Of a stretch of DNA of 42,423 bases, positions 33,179-42,423 are shown piece by piece. Source of the DNA: Bradyrhizobium manausense (GTDB lineage: Bacteria; Pseudomonadota; Alphaproteobacteria; Rhizobiales; Xanthobacteraceae); assembly GCF_001440035.1 (NCBI RefSeq), contig NZ_LJYG01000062.1:167973-210395 (forward strand), read 5' to 3'. Positions within the stretch are counted from its first letter, which is position 1. Each line of letters starts with the position of its first letter. The notes under the pieces are model-generated. The model was given only the letters and a program-made list of their open reading frames with translations, was not told where the DNA came from and made no database searches. Both the position numbers and the translations under genes were made by a program.

Positions 33179-36100
33179 TTCACCGGATTGGCCTGCGGAC
33201 GAGCCGGCGTATCGCCGCCGAGCTCATGCACCAGCTGCATGGCCAGCTTCAGGTCGGGCGTCAGGAAGCCCTCGTTGAATTTGCCGACGATCGGCACGAG
33301 CAGAAGGCTTGCGTGCTCGCGCTTGCCCGATGCGTGCGACAGCCGCGCGAGGCTCACGGCGGTTCTGAGCTCCCAGGACAACGCGCCCTGCTTGCGCGCC
33401 GTCTCCAGCGACAGCTCGAACAGATCTTCCGCCTCCTGCACCGAGGCCGGATTGCCATCCGACAAGGTGATCTCCCCCTGCAGGCGGTACACCTCGGCGA
33501 GGTAGGAGTGATCGCCGGTGCGCCTTGCGGTCGCAAGCGCACCGTCCAGCGCGCGCAAGGCGGCATCGCGCATGCCGACCTTGGCATAGGCCTCCGCGAG
33601 CAGGCAGCGGAACCAGCAGCCGGCGAGCCAGGAATCCATCGCCTCATACTCGTCGAGGCCGAAGCGCATCTGGCTGATGCCTTCGTCGAGGTCGCCGAGC
33701 TGGGCCAGCGCCCAGCCGCGCAGAATCGCGGCCTGCTGCTTCCAGTGCAGGAAATTGTGCTCGGTGGCGATGATCATGGCGCGGTTGGCGTGATCGCGCG
33801 TCCCTTCGATATCGCGCAGATGCTGGCAGAGATAGGCGCCGAACACGAGCGCGAAGGCGAGCGAAAACGGATGGCGGATCTTCTCCGCGAGCGCAATCGC
33901 CTGCTCGCTGTGCTGGCGCGCCGCGTCCGGCTGGCCCAGGAACCAGAGCAGGTAGCCGAGATAGGACAGCGAGACGACACCGGGATCGGTGCCGTGACGC
34001 TCCATCAGGTCGGAATGCAGATCGGGACTGTAGAGATCGATGCAGCGATGCAGATGATGTTGCGCGGCGGCGAAGCGCCCGCGATAGAGCATGGTCATCG
34101 CGATCGAGCGGTGCGCCTCGATCAGGTAGCCGGTCTGCTGCGCCGCGTCCTCGTTCAACCGCTCGCGCTTGGCGAATTTCAGCAGCTCGACGCTGAGATG
34201 ATGCGCGCGGGTCAGGTCGGCGCGGATGAAATGGCACACCCATAGCCCGCGCGTCGCCGCAAAGGTCTTTTCGTCGTCGTCGAGCTGCTGGCCAAGCTCG
34301 AGGGCGCGAATGTAGTTCTCCTCGACCTCCTGCACGGCGTAGCCCTTGGCGGCGATCAGCGCGTTGCCGAGCGCGATCCGCAGCTCAAGCTCCACCTCGT
34401 CGGCGCCCTGCATGCGTGCGTTGGCCTGCACGACGCTCAAGCCACGGCGAAGATGGCCGATGGCCTCGAGATTGGCGCCGCTCTTTGCCGCCTGCTTGCC
34501 GGCCTTCAGCCAGAAGCTCGCCGCGCCCTCGCTCTGTCCGGACTCGGTCAGATGGTGGGCCAGCAGCTCCGGCTCGCGATCGGTCTTCTCCGGATACATC
34601 TCGGCAAGGACCTGGGCGATGCTGGCATGCAGCTTGCGCCGCTCACTATGCAACAGGCTGGCATGCGCCGCATTCTGGATCATCACGTGCTTGAAGGAGT
34701 AAACCGCGTCTGGCGGATGCCCCCGGCGCATGATCAGGCCGGCCTCCTCCAGATGGGTCAGCGCCGCCTCGATCTGCTCCGCCGGCGTGTTGGCGACCGC
34801 GTGCAGGGTCTCGTAGGAGAATTCGCGGCCGATGGTGGCGCCGATCTGTGCAATCCGCTTGAACGGCCCCATCCGGTCGAGACGGGCCATCAGCGAGTCC
34901 GTCAAGGTCGCCGGGATCGCGAGCTGCCGCCACGGACCCGACAGCACGTAGCGCCCGTGCCGCTCGGTCAGGAGGTTGGATTCGAGAACCGTCTTGGTCA
35001 ACTCCTCAAGGAACAGCGGCACGCCGTCGGTCTTGACGATGATCTCCTCGACGACCTCCTTGGGAAGCTCTCTGCCCGCAACGCGCTCGACCAGCGTGGT
35101 GCGCAGCGGCCGGCTCAGCCGGTTCAGCACCAGCGTTGTGATGTGCGAATGCGCGTTCCAGCTCGGCTGGAATTCGGAGCGCGCCGTGATGATGGCCAGG
35201 ATCGGCCGGTTCTGCACCTGGTCGACCAGCAAATCGACCACCTCGCGGGACGTCGGATCGATCCAGTGCAGATCCTCAAAGGCCATCACCAGCGGCATCT
35301 CGCGCGCGAGCCCCAGGAAGTGATTGACCAGCGCCGCGACGGTCGCGTCTTTGTGTTGCTGCGGCGACAGGTCCAGCGGCGGATAGCGCCCACCGGTCGG
35401 GATCGACAGCAGCGCGGCGAACAGCGGTGCCACCTGCTCGATATCGCCGTGGGCTGCGGCGATCGCATTCTCCAGGCTCGCCAGCGACAGCGCGGAGGCA
35501 TCCTCGCGATCGAGACCGAGCGAGAATTTGAGCTGCTCGACGAAGGGATAGAACGCAGTGGAGGTGTAATAGGGAGAGCACTGGAACGCGACATGCCCGT
35601 GCCGGTCACCTGCGATCCGCTCAAATATCTCCTGGATGATGCGCGACTTGCCGATCCCGGGCTCGCCGAACTTGACGACGACCTGGCCGTCGCCGTCCTT
35701 GACCTGCTGCCAGCGAGCCATCAGCAGCGCGATTTCCTCTTCGCGGTTGACCAGAGGGGTCAGCCGCGTGCCCATGGCGGCGGCGAAGCGGGTCTCCACG
35801 CGCGTGGCGCGCACGACGTGCCAGGCCTGGGTTTTTTCCGAGATGCCTTTCAACGTCTGGGCGCCGAGATCGCGGTAATCGAACTTGCCCTTCAGCAGCG
35901 ACTGCGTCGAGGCGGAGATCACCACGCCGTTGGGAGGCGCCAGCGCCTGCAGACGCGCGGCGAGATTGACGGTCTCGCCGACGGCGGAGTCGCGCTCTTC
36001 GGTGCCCTGGCCGACGAGGTCGCCGACCACGACGAGGCCGGTCGCGATCCCGATGCGGACGGCGGGCACGTGGCTGAGCGCGCCGCGCGGCTCGATCGCG

Positions 36101-36633
36101 CGCGCGGTCGACAGCACCCGCACGATCTCGAGCCCGGCGCGCACCGCGCGCTCGGCGTCGTCCTCATGCGCGGTCGGATAGCCGAAATAGACCAGAATGC
36201 CGTCGCCGACGAAGCGGGCGGCAAAGCCTTCATAATGCTTGACGACGCGAACGCAGGTTTCGCGAAAGCTGGCGATCATGTCGCGCACGTCTTCCGGATC
36301 GAACTGGGCCGAGAGCTTCGTGGAATCCACCATGTCACAGAACATGGTGGTGAGCTGGCGACGCTCGGCGCCAACCTCGGTGCGGGTCTGCGGACGCGCC
36401 GGGGCAGCCGGCGCCTCCACCGTCTCCGCCTTGAACAGCGCGGCCATTGCCCGCTGCAACCGTTTGCGATCGCCAAGCGGTAACCCTAGCTCGGCAAGAT
36501 CGGCCTCGGTCAGGTCGCCCATGACGTCGAGATCGAGGCGGTGCTGCGTGAACAGATCGGCATAGTGACCGAGACCAATGCCTTCGAGCCAACGCTTCAA
36601 CCCGACTTCAGTCCCCGGCTCATTCTCCAGCAT
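33175..36633 (-). CDS. SAM domain-class III cyclase-AAA ATPase-TPR signalling protein
   Basis: 1152 residues from ATG 36633; a TTG at 36663 of the same frame is less likely. Order of domains (numbering from ATG 36633): SAM domain about 10-70 (GLKRWLEGIGLGHYADLF, LTEADLAELGLPLGDRKRL); cyclase domain about 90-275 with MFCDMVDSTKLS, FVGDGILVYFG and VGETVNLAARLQ, including all metal and transition-state residues; AAA/ATP-binding domain from about 290 with GEPGIGKS (323-330) and FEDLHWIDPTS; then a long TPR-like tail (about 700-1100). This layout is common in Bradyrhizobium and resembles a soluble-adenylyl-cyclase-like protein with an ATPase regulator. Cytosolic. Signal and target are unknown. Divergent from the NRPS gene. 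Confidence 0.92.
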   Translation of the reverse strand: MLENEPGTEVGLKRWLEGIGLGHYADLFTQHRLDLDVMGDLTEADLAELGLPLGDRKRLQRAMAALFKAETVEAPAAPARPQTRTEVGAERRQLTTMFCDMVDSTKLSAQFDPEDVRDMIASFRETCVRVVKHYEGFAARFVGDGILVYFGYPTAHEDDAERAVRAGLEIVRVLSTARAIEPRGALSHVPAVRIGIATGLVVVGDLVGQGTEERDSAVGETVNLAARLQALAPPNGVVISASTQSLLKGKFDYRDLGAQTLKGISEKTQAWHVVRATRVETRFAAAMGTRLTPLVNREEEIALLMARWQQVKDGDGQVVVKFGEPGIGKSRIIQEIFERIAGDRHGHVAFQCSPYYTSTAFYPFVEQLKFSLGLDREDASALSLASLENAIAAAHGDIEQVAPLFAALLSIPTGGRYPPLDLSPQQHKDATVAALVNHFLGLAREMPLVMAFEDLHWIDPTSREVVDLLVDQVQNRPILAIITARSEFQPSWNAHSHITTLVLNRLSRPLRTTLVERVAGRELPKEVVEEIIVKTDGVPLFLEELTKTVLESNLLTERHGRYVLSGPWRQLAIPATLTDSLMARLDRMGPFKRIAQIGATIGREFSYETLHAVANTPAEQIEAALTHLEEAGLIMRRGHPPDAVYSFKHVMIQNAAHASLLHSERRKLHASIAQVLAEMYPEKTDREPELLAHHLTESGQSEGAASFWLKAGKQAAKSGANLEAIGHLRRGLSVVQANARMQGADEVELELRIALGNALIAAKGYAVQEVEENYIRALELGQQLDDDEKTFAATRGLWVCHFIRADLTRAHHLSVELLKFAKRERLNEDAAQQTGYLIEAHRSIAMTMLYRGRFAAAQHHLHRCIDLYSPDLHSDLMERHGTDPGVVSLSYLGYLLWFLGQPDAARQHSEQAIALAEKIRHPFSLAFALVFGAYLCQHLRDIEGTRDHANRAMIIATEHNFLHWKQQAAILRGWALAQLGDLDEGISQMRFGLDEYEAMDSWLAGCWFRCLLAEAYAKVGMRDAALRALDGALATARRTGDHSYLAEVYRLQGEITLSDGNPASVQEAEDLFELSLETARKQGALSWELRTAVSLARLSHASGKREHASLLLVPIVGKFNEGFLTPDLKLAMQLVHELGGDTPARPQANPVK

Positions 36634-36768
36634 GGTGATCCCGCCGTACACTCCCTGCGCCAAAGGGCTTAAGGTCCCTCAACCACAGATTTTGGGGCCA
36701 AAACTTCACCTCAGACTGGACGCGTTGCCAAACTCCAGGGAAGAATAGCCCAATCGGATCAAAAGGGA

Positions 36769-39700
36769 ATGGCATTGTCGGAGATCGCATCCGAGGCGGG
36801 AGATAGGCCAGTCGGCGCGGGCGTCGAAACCGAGAACCTTGCCGATATCGGCAGCCTTCTCGCTTTTCACGCGCGCGCGATGCCGGCGGCGCCCGCCCTG
36901 CTCGCGCCCGGCCGGCCTCCTCTGGCCTACGGCGCGCTCGGCACCTGGATTGCGCATTGCGTCCGCACGCTGCGCGGGCTCGGCATTACACCTGCCGACC
37001 GAATCGCCGTCGCACTGCCGCGCGGAGCCGACAGTGCATTGGCGCTGATCGCGGTGGCATCGACCTGCGCCTGCGTCCCCGTCAATCCCGACTTCACCGC
37101 GGACGAGCTGCAACGTTGTTTCAGCGAATTGAAGCTCACGGCACTCGTTACACGGGCGGACATGAACTCGCCGAGCCGCGACGTCGCCAGGGCACTTGAT
37201 ATCGCGGTGATCGATTTCGTGCCGGGACCGGAGACGGATCTCGGCGGTTGCAAGTTCGTGGGCCCGACGATCGGGCCAGCCTGTGCCGACGGCACCGCTC
37301 GCACGGAGGACGACGCCTTCATCCTGCTGACATCGGGCACGGCCGCGCGCCCGAAGATGGTGCCTCTGACGCACCGCAATGTGTGTCTCTCCGCGCAGAA
37401 TGCCGGCCGGGTGCTTTCGCTCGCTCCGCATGATCGCCTGCTCAACGTCCTGCCGCTGTTTCATGCCCACGGCCTGATCTCCGGCCTCCTGACCGCACTC
37501 GCGGCGGGCTCCAGCGTGATCGTAACAGGCGGTTTCGACGCACCGTCCTTTTTCGGCTGGATGCGGGACCTGCAACCGACCTGGTACACGGCCGTGCCGA
37601 CCATTCATCGCGCATTGCTCACCGCCGCGGAAGCGAGCCCCGAGCGCGTCCGGTCGTCGTCGCTGCGGGTGATCCGCTCGGCTTCGTCCTCGCTTGCACC
37701 CGCCGTCCTGAACGGGCTGGAGGCGATGTTCGGCGTCCCCGTGCTGGAAACCTACGGCATGACGGAAGCTGCCTCGCAGATTGCCGCCAATTCGTTCGAG
37801 CTACGCAAGATCGGCTCGGTCGGCCGCGCCGCCGGCCCCGAGATCGCGATCATGGACGAAACGGGCCGCCTGCTTGCGCCCGGCCAGCATGGCGAGATCA
37901 TGCTGCGCGGGCCCAACATGAGCCGCGGCTATTGTAATGACGAAGCGGCGACGCAGGCCGCGTTCCGCGATGGCTGGTTCAGGACCGGTGACCTCGGCTA
38001 TCTCGACGCAGACGGCTATCTCTTCATCGTCGGCCGCATCAAGGACGTCATCAACCGCGGCGGCCAGAAGATCTCGCCGCTGGAGGTGGAGGAGGTGCTG
38101 CTGGCCCACCCGGCGGTGCTGGAGGCCGGCGTGTTCGCCATTCCCCATGCCACGCTCGGCGAGAACGTCGCCGCCGTCGTGGTGCTCAGGGACAATGCCG
38201 AGACGACCTCAGACCAGTTGCGCCAATTCGCACGCAAGCGTCTCGCCGCCTACAAGGTGCCGAACCTGATCCGTAAGATGGCCGCGCTGCCGAAGGGCGC
38301 CAGCGGCAAGGTCAAGCGCAACGCGCTGGCCGAGCTGATTTCAGCCCCCCACGACGATGACGAAACGCAGCTGCCGCGCAACGAGCTGGAGACCCAGCTC
38401 GCCGCAATCTGGGCCAGTCTGCTCGAGCTTCCGCAGGTCGGCATCGACCAGGACGTCTTTGCGCTCGGCGCAGATTCGCTCGCGGTCACGCAGATGCGCT
38501 CCCGCCTGCGCGAACGCTACAACGTCGACTTCTCCTTCGAGGACATCTTCGATTGCGCCACGGTCGGTGCTCTTGCCGCCCGGATCGAGACCACGGCGCA
38601 CCGCGATGCGACGTTGCCGGCTTGGCGCCAGGAGGCTGCCGAAACAAACGCGCCGCTGTCGTTCCAGCAGCAGCGGATGTACGTGCTCTCAAGGCTCGAC
38701 CCGACGCGCTACAATTATAACGTGGTCGAGGTCGCGCTGCTGAAGGGCGAGGTCGATATTGCCGCGCTTCAGGTAAGCCTCAACGCGATCTGCACACGTC
38801 ATGAAGCGCTGCGTTCGATCTTCGTCGAACGCGAGGGCGAGCCTGTGCAGCGCGTGCTTCAGGCATCGCCACAGCTCGAGCGGATCAAGCTCGAGCCCTG
38901 CCCTGCCGAGAGGCAGGTTGCGGTCGTCAGGCGCGAGGCGCTCAAGCTTGCGCAGTACGAATTTGATCTTGCCGGTGAGCCGCCGCTGAAGGTCACGCTG
39001 CTCTCTTTCGACAAATGCAGCCATGCGCTGGTGGTCAATGTCCATCACCTCGTCACCGATGGTTGGTCGCAACGGCTGTTGTGGGAGGCGCTCGCCGCCG
39101 GATATTCTGCCGCGCGCAAGGGAAGTGTGACGGCGCTCGCCCCGCCCAGCTTTCAGTATCGCGACTTCGCGCGCTGGCAGCAGAGCTGGGCGCAGACCCC
39201 GGCCGCGAGCGAGCAGCTCGACTATTGGCGGACCCAGCTCGACGGCGTCACCACGCTGCCGCTGCGGACCGATCGGCCACGGCCGGAGTTCTGGAGCGGC
39301 CACGGCGCCCGTCATTATTTCGAATTCTCAAAGCCCCTTTCCGCCGACATCCGCTCGCTGAGCCGGGACCAGGGCGTGACGCCTTACATGGCGCTGCTCG
39401 CGGTGTTTCAGTGTCTGCTGTTCCGCCACACCGGGCACGAGGATGTCGCGACGGGTTCGCTGATCGCGAACCGCAACCAGATCGAGAGCGAGCGCCTGAT
39501 CGGGCTGTTTGCCAACACGCTGATCCTGCGCAACGATTTCAGCGGCGACCCGACCTTCGGCGAGCTGCTGCGCCGGGTGCGTCAGGCCACGCTCGATGCT
39601 TACCGCAACCAGGACCTTCCGATCGAGGAAGTCCTGCGTGCCTTGCAGATCGCGCGCAGGAGCGACGGCAATCCGCTGTTCCGGATCATGTTCATCCTGC

Positions 39701-42423
39701 AGAACGCATCGATCGAGAGCGCGCGCTTTCCCGGCCTGTCGACGCGGCGGTTGGAAATCGATCCGCAAGTCGCCCGCTTCGACATCACGCTCGAGCTGGT
39801 CGAGGCCGAGGGCCGCTTCACCGGCTTCTTCGAATACGCCACCGATCTGTTCGATGCGGCGACGATCGAGGCCATGGCGGATCGCTTCAAGACCTTGCTC
39901 AAGGCGGTCATCACCAATCCCGAGCAGCGCATCTCGCGCCTGCCGCTGCTGACGGCCGCGCAGCGCCGGCGATTGCTAACGAAGGGCCGGCCAGCCAATT
40001 TCGCAGCGCGCGGAAATGTCTGCGAACGGTTCGAGCGGCAGGCGAAAAAGGCGCCGAATGCCGTCGCGATTTCAGATGGACATCAGTCCCGGAGCTATCG
40101 CGAACTAGCGCATCGCAGCCAGGCGATCGCGCGCTGGCTTGCCAGCGAAGGTGCCGGTGCGGAGACCGTGGTCGCGGTATTGGCGGATCGCGGACCGGAC
40201 CTGCTTGCAGCGATGATCGCGGCGCAGCGTGTGGGCGCAGCGTTCCTGAACCTCGATCCCGAGCAGCCGCCGGCGCGGCTCGCAACCATCCTCGGCTCGA
40301 GCTGCGCAAACGTGCTGCTGACGGGACGCGCGCAGTCCGCCGTGGTCGACGCGCTACTCGAACCGCTGGTCGCACGCATCCGGGTCGCCGTAGTCGACGA
40401 TATAATCGCAGGCGGATCGAGCGAGCCGGGCCGCCCTGCCCGGCGGGCGGATTCGAGCCTGGCCTATCTCATCTATACGTCCGGCTCCTCCGGCGCACCG
40501 AAGGGCGTCATGATCGAACAGCGCGGGCTGTCGAACCATCTCGCCTCGCTCATCGATGAACTCGGCCTTACGGCCACGGACGTGATCGCGCAGACCGCGC
40601 CGCAGAGCTTTGTCATCTCGGTCTGGCAGTTCCTCGCCGGTCCCATGGTTGGCGCGCGGGTCCATGTCTGCGGCAATTCGATCGTGCAGGATCCGATGCT
40701 GCTGGCGCGGGAGATCGAGCGCGAAGGCATAACGGTGCTGGAGATCGTGCCCTCGCTGCTTCGCGTGATCCTCGAACGGATGGACGAGGCGCCGATGCTG
40801 CGCGCTTTTGCGAAGTTGCGACTATTGATCTCGACCGGCGAGCCGCTGCCGGTCGAGCTCTGCCGCGCCTGGTTCGCCCGCTGCCCGAAAGTGCCGCTGA
40901 TCAATGCCTATGGCGCCTCGGAATGCTCAGACGACGTCTCGCTGCACCGATTGACTCATGCACCCGATGCTGCGACCACCAATGTTCCGGTCGGCGCGCC
41001 CCTGCCCAACACCCAGCTTTACGTGCTCGATCCGGATCTGGAGCCGCAGCCGATCGGCGTGGTCGGCGAGCTCTGCGTCGGCGGCGCCGGCGTCGGCCGT
41101 GGCTATGTCAACGATCCCGCGCAGAGCCGGCAGCGCTTCATCCCCGATCCGTTCGCGCGGGGGAAAGGCGGCCGGCTCTATCGCACCGGCGACCTTGCCA
41201 GGCGCCGCGGAGACGGGACGATCGAATGCCTCGGCCGCGCCGACCTTCAGGTCAAGGTCCGTGGTTATCGCGTCGAGCTCAAGGAGATCGAGACTGCGCT
41301 GGCCGACCACGCAAGCGTGCGGGCCGGCATCGTCGAGCCGCGGCGCGATGCCAATGGCGATGTCAGGCTGATTGCCCACGTCGTAGCCAAAGCCGGCAAC
41401 AAGATCAGCGCCAGCGAGCTGCGCGATTTTCTCAAAAGCCGGCTGCCTGTTCATGCAATCCCGTCGGCGTTCCTGTTCCGGGATCAGGTCCCGCTCAACG
41501 CCCACGGCAAGCTCGATCGCTCCGCCGTGCTGGCGCCTCCGCAACAGGAGAGCGCCGCGACTGAGATGACCGTGCCGGCCCGGCGCTTCACGGAAAAGGT
41601 CCTGTCCGATATCTGGATCGATCTGCTGAAGGTCGAGAGCCTTGGTGTCACCGACAATTTCTTCGATCTCGGCGGCCATTCGCTGCTGGCCGGGCAAGCG
41701 ATGGCGCGCATCGCCCGAGCGCTTGGCGTATCGCTGCCGATCAAGACCATCTTCGAGGCACCGACGATCGCGGAGCTCGCCCGGCGGGTCGACGAGGCCG
41801 TGGCCACGGCACCGCAAAAGCCTGCGGCCGGCGTTCCACGCCTGGCCGAAAGCGCTCCTCCCACGCTGTCGATCGCGCAGGACCAGATGATGCGGATCGA
41901 GCGGAACCTGCCCGATCTGCCGCTGTTCAACCTGCCCTTCGCGTTCCACCTCGAAGGCCCGGTCGATCCGCTCACCCTGGCGCAAGCCATTGACGACATC
42001 GTGCGTCGGCACGAATCCTTGCGAACGGCATTCGGTTGGAATGGCGAGCAGCCGGTCAGCCAGGTCATCGCGCCAGCCACGCTCGGTCCGGTCCTGACCG
42101 TCGAAACCATCGGTGACGGGCGGCCCCACGACAATCAGCGGCGCAAGGCGCTCGAGTTCAGGAAGATCGAGCTCCTGATCGCGCAGGAGACCTATACCCC
42201 CGTTAACACCGCGCGGGCACCGCTGCTGCGGGCGCGCCTGCTGCGCCTTCATGCCGAGGATCACGTCCTGCTGCTGACGCTGCACCATGCCATCGCGGAT
42301 GGCTGGTCGATCGGCGTGCTGTTCGAGGAATTGTCGGGCCGCTATGCCGTGCTGGCGGGCCATCCGTCGCCGCCCCTGCCGGGCACGCCGCTGGCGTTTT
42401 CCAGCGTCGCGCGCTGGCAGCGC
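36769..42423 (+). CDS. Nonribosomal peptide synthetase, at least two modules (3' end beyond window)
   Basis: 1885 codons open to the right edge from ATG 36769. Domains: acyl/aryl-CoA-ligase-like adenylation domain about 25-525 (LLTSGTAARPKMVPLTH, ETYGMTEAAS, TGDLGYLDADGY, catalytic K514); carrier domain with S570 in LGADSLAV; condensation domain about 629-1050 with HHLVTDG at 759-765; adenylation domain about 1075-1590 (IYTSGSSGAPKG, NAYGASEC, K1581 in NAHGKLDR); carrier S1638 in LGGHSLLA; start of a second condensation domain with HHAIADG at 1839-1845. The ligase-like first domain suggests a fatty or aryl acid starter. The second A domain has Val1282 at the position of the usual Asp. No thioesterase, MbtH or phosphopantetheinyl transferase is in view. 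Confidence 0.95.
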   Translation, partial: MALSEIASEAGDRPVGAGVETENLADIGSLLAFHARAMPAAPALLAPGRPPLAYGALGTWIAHCVRTLRGLGITPADRIAVALPRGADSALALIAVASTCACVPVNPDFTADELQRCFSELKLTALVTRADMNSPSRDVARALDIAVIDFVPGPETDLGGCKFVGPTIGPACADGTARTEDDAFILLTSGTAARPKMVPLTHRNVCLSAQNAGRVLSLAPHDRLLNVLPLFHAHGLISGLLTALAAGSSVIVTGGFDAPSFFGWMRDLQPTWYTAVPTIHRALLTAAEASPERVRSSSLRVIRSASSSLAPAVLNGLEAMFGVPVLETYGMTEAASQIAANSFELRKIGSVGRAAGPEIAIMDETGRLLAPGQHGEIMLRGPNMSRGYCNDEAATQAAFRDGWFRTGDLGYLDADGYLFIVGRIKDVINRGGQKISPLEVEEVLLAHPAVLEAGVFAIPHATLGENVAAVVVLRDNAETTSDQLRQFARKRLAAYKVPNLIRKMAALPKGASGKVKRNALAELISAPHDDDETQLPRNELETQLAAIWASLLELPQVGIDQDVFALGADSLAVTQMRSRLRERYNVDFSFEDIFDCATVGALAARIETTAHRDATLPAWRQEAAETNAPLSFQQQRMYVLSRLDPTRYNYNVVEVALLKGEVDIAALQVSLNAICTRHEALRSIFVEREGEPVQRVLQASPQLERIKLEPCPAERQVAVVRREALKLAQYEFDLAGEPPLKVTLLSFDKCSHALVVNVHHLVTDGWSQRLLWEALAAGYSAARKGSVTALAPPSFQYRDFARWQQSWAQTPAASEQLDYWRTQLDGVTTLPLRTDRPRPEFWSGHGARHYFEFSKPLSADIRSLSRDQGVTPYMALLAVFQCLLFRHTGHEDVATGSLIANRNQIESERLIGLFANTLILRNDFSGDPTFGELLRRVRQATLDAYRNQDLPIEEVLRALQIARRSDGNPLFRIMFILQNASIESARFPGLSTRRLEIDPQVARFDITLELVEAEGRFTGFFEYATDLFDAATIEAMADRFKTLLKAVITNPEQRISRLPLLTAAQRRRLLTKGRPANFAARGNVCERFERQAKKAPNAVAISDGHQSRSYRELAHRSQAIARWLASEGAGAETVVAVLADRGPDLLAAMIAAQRVGAAFLNLDPEQPPARLATILGSSCANVLLTGRAQSAVVDALLEPLVARIRVAVVDDIIAGGSSEPGRPARRADSSLAYLIYTSGSSGAPKGVMIEQRGLSNHLASLIDELGLTATDVIAQTAPQSFVISVWQFLAGPMVGARVHVCGNSIVQDPMLLAREIEREGITVLEIVPSLLRVILERMDEAPMLRAFAKLRLLISTGEPLPVELCRAWFARCPKVPLINAYGASECSDDVSLHRLTHAPDAATTNVPVGAPLPNTQLYVLDPDLEPQPIGVVGELCVGGAGVGRGYVNDPAQSRQRFIPDPFARGKGGRLYRTGDLARRRGDGTIECLGRADLQVKVRGYRVELKEIETALADHASVRAGIVEPRRDANGDVRLIAHVVAKAGNKISASELRDFLKSRLPVHAIPSAFLFRDQVPLNAHGKLDRSAVLAPPQQESAATEMTVPARRFTEKVLSDIWIDLLKVESLGVTDNFFDLGGHSLLAGQAMARIARALGVSLPIKTIFEAPTIAELARRVDEAVATAPQKPAAGVPRLAESAPPTLSIAQDQMMRIERNLPDLPLFNLPFAFHLEGPVDPLTLAQAIDDIVRRHESLRTAFGWNGEQPVSQVIAPATLGPVLTVETIGDGRPHDNQRRKALEFRKIELLIAQETYTPVNTARAPLLRARLLRLHAEDHVLLLTLHHAIADGWSIGVLFEELSGRYAVLAGHPSPPLPGTPLAFSSVARWQR

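Noticed and set aside
34453..36483. Long plus-strand frame of 676 codons
   Set aside because: Exactly antisense to the SAM-cyclase-AAA-TPR gene, Arg/Gly/Asp-rich without a domain; a consequence of GC-rich codon use.
1..42423. CRISPR array, tRNA/rRNA, IS element or phage integrase
   Set aside because: No regularly spaced repeats, cloverleaf, rRNA-like stretch or transposase/integrase motif was found on either strand.

Overview
The window looks like chromosomal accessory DNA from a high-GC alphaproteobacterium, most likely Bradyrhizobium or a close relative in the Nitrobacteraceae. This is inferred from GC-rich codon use, a SAM-cyclase-AAA-TPR signalling protein, a TPR/glycosyltransferase fusion, abundant solute uptake and regulators, and two intergenic palindromic elements of a kind I associate with that genus. 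No rRNA, tRNA, CRISPR, integrase or IS element was seen.

Left part (1-11.9 kb): a truncated IclR regulator, a small unknown protein, an AraC regulator and a GT-A-like glycosyltransferase come first. Next is a divergently organised cluster that reads as a pathway for a cyclic ureide (allantoin, or a hydantoin-like compound). On the minus strand lie a peptide/opine-class solute-binding protein, an Asp/Glu/hydantoin racemase, two NodB-fold deacetylase/allantoinase-like hydrolases and an M20 amidohydrolase. On the plus strand lie a GcvA-type LysR regulator and a double-cupin (S)-ureidoglycine aminohydrolase. The combination racemase, ring-opening amidohydrolase, zinc amidohydrolase and ureidoglycine aminohydrolase is the logic of ureide catabolism. 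The deacetylase pair and the binding protein without permease make this version unusual.

Middle-left (11.6-19.7 kb): a small secreted protein, then a GntR/FCD regulator divergent from an MFS carrier plus AtuA-like (DUF1446) and DUF4387 proteins. Two near-identical ATTGTTGNCAAT boxes lie in the divergent promoter. A LysR regulator then faces a metallo-beta-lactamase-fold hydrolase and an alpha/beta hydrolase, followed by a small Tyr/Gly-rich secreted protein with a clear terminator.

Middle (19.7-29.8 kb): a TPR-glycosyltransferase-like protein, two class III nucleotide cyclases, a HutD/Ves cupin, a methyltransferase, an L,D-transpeptidase, a CaiB/BaiF CoA-transferase and a Wzx-type flippase.

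Right part (30-42.4 kb): a glycosyltransferase and a Tat-type GH10 xylanase, then a PCMT-like methyltransferase translationally coupled to a 1152-residue SAM-cyclase-AAA-TPR protein. Divergent from that is a nonribosomal peptide synthetase that runs off the right edge (acyl/aryl ligase - PCP - C - A - PCP - C...). Its amino-acid-activating A domain has Val where the amino-group-binding Asp normally sits, which points to an atypical substrate.
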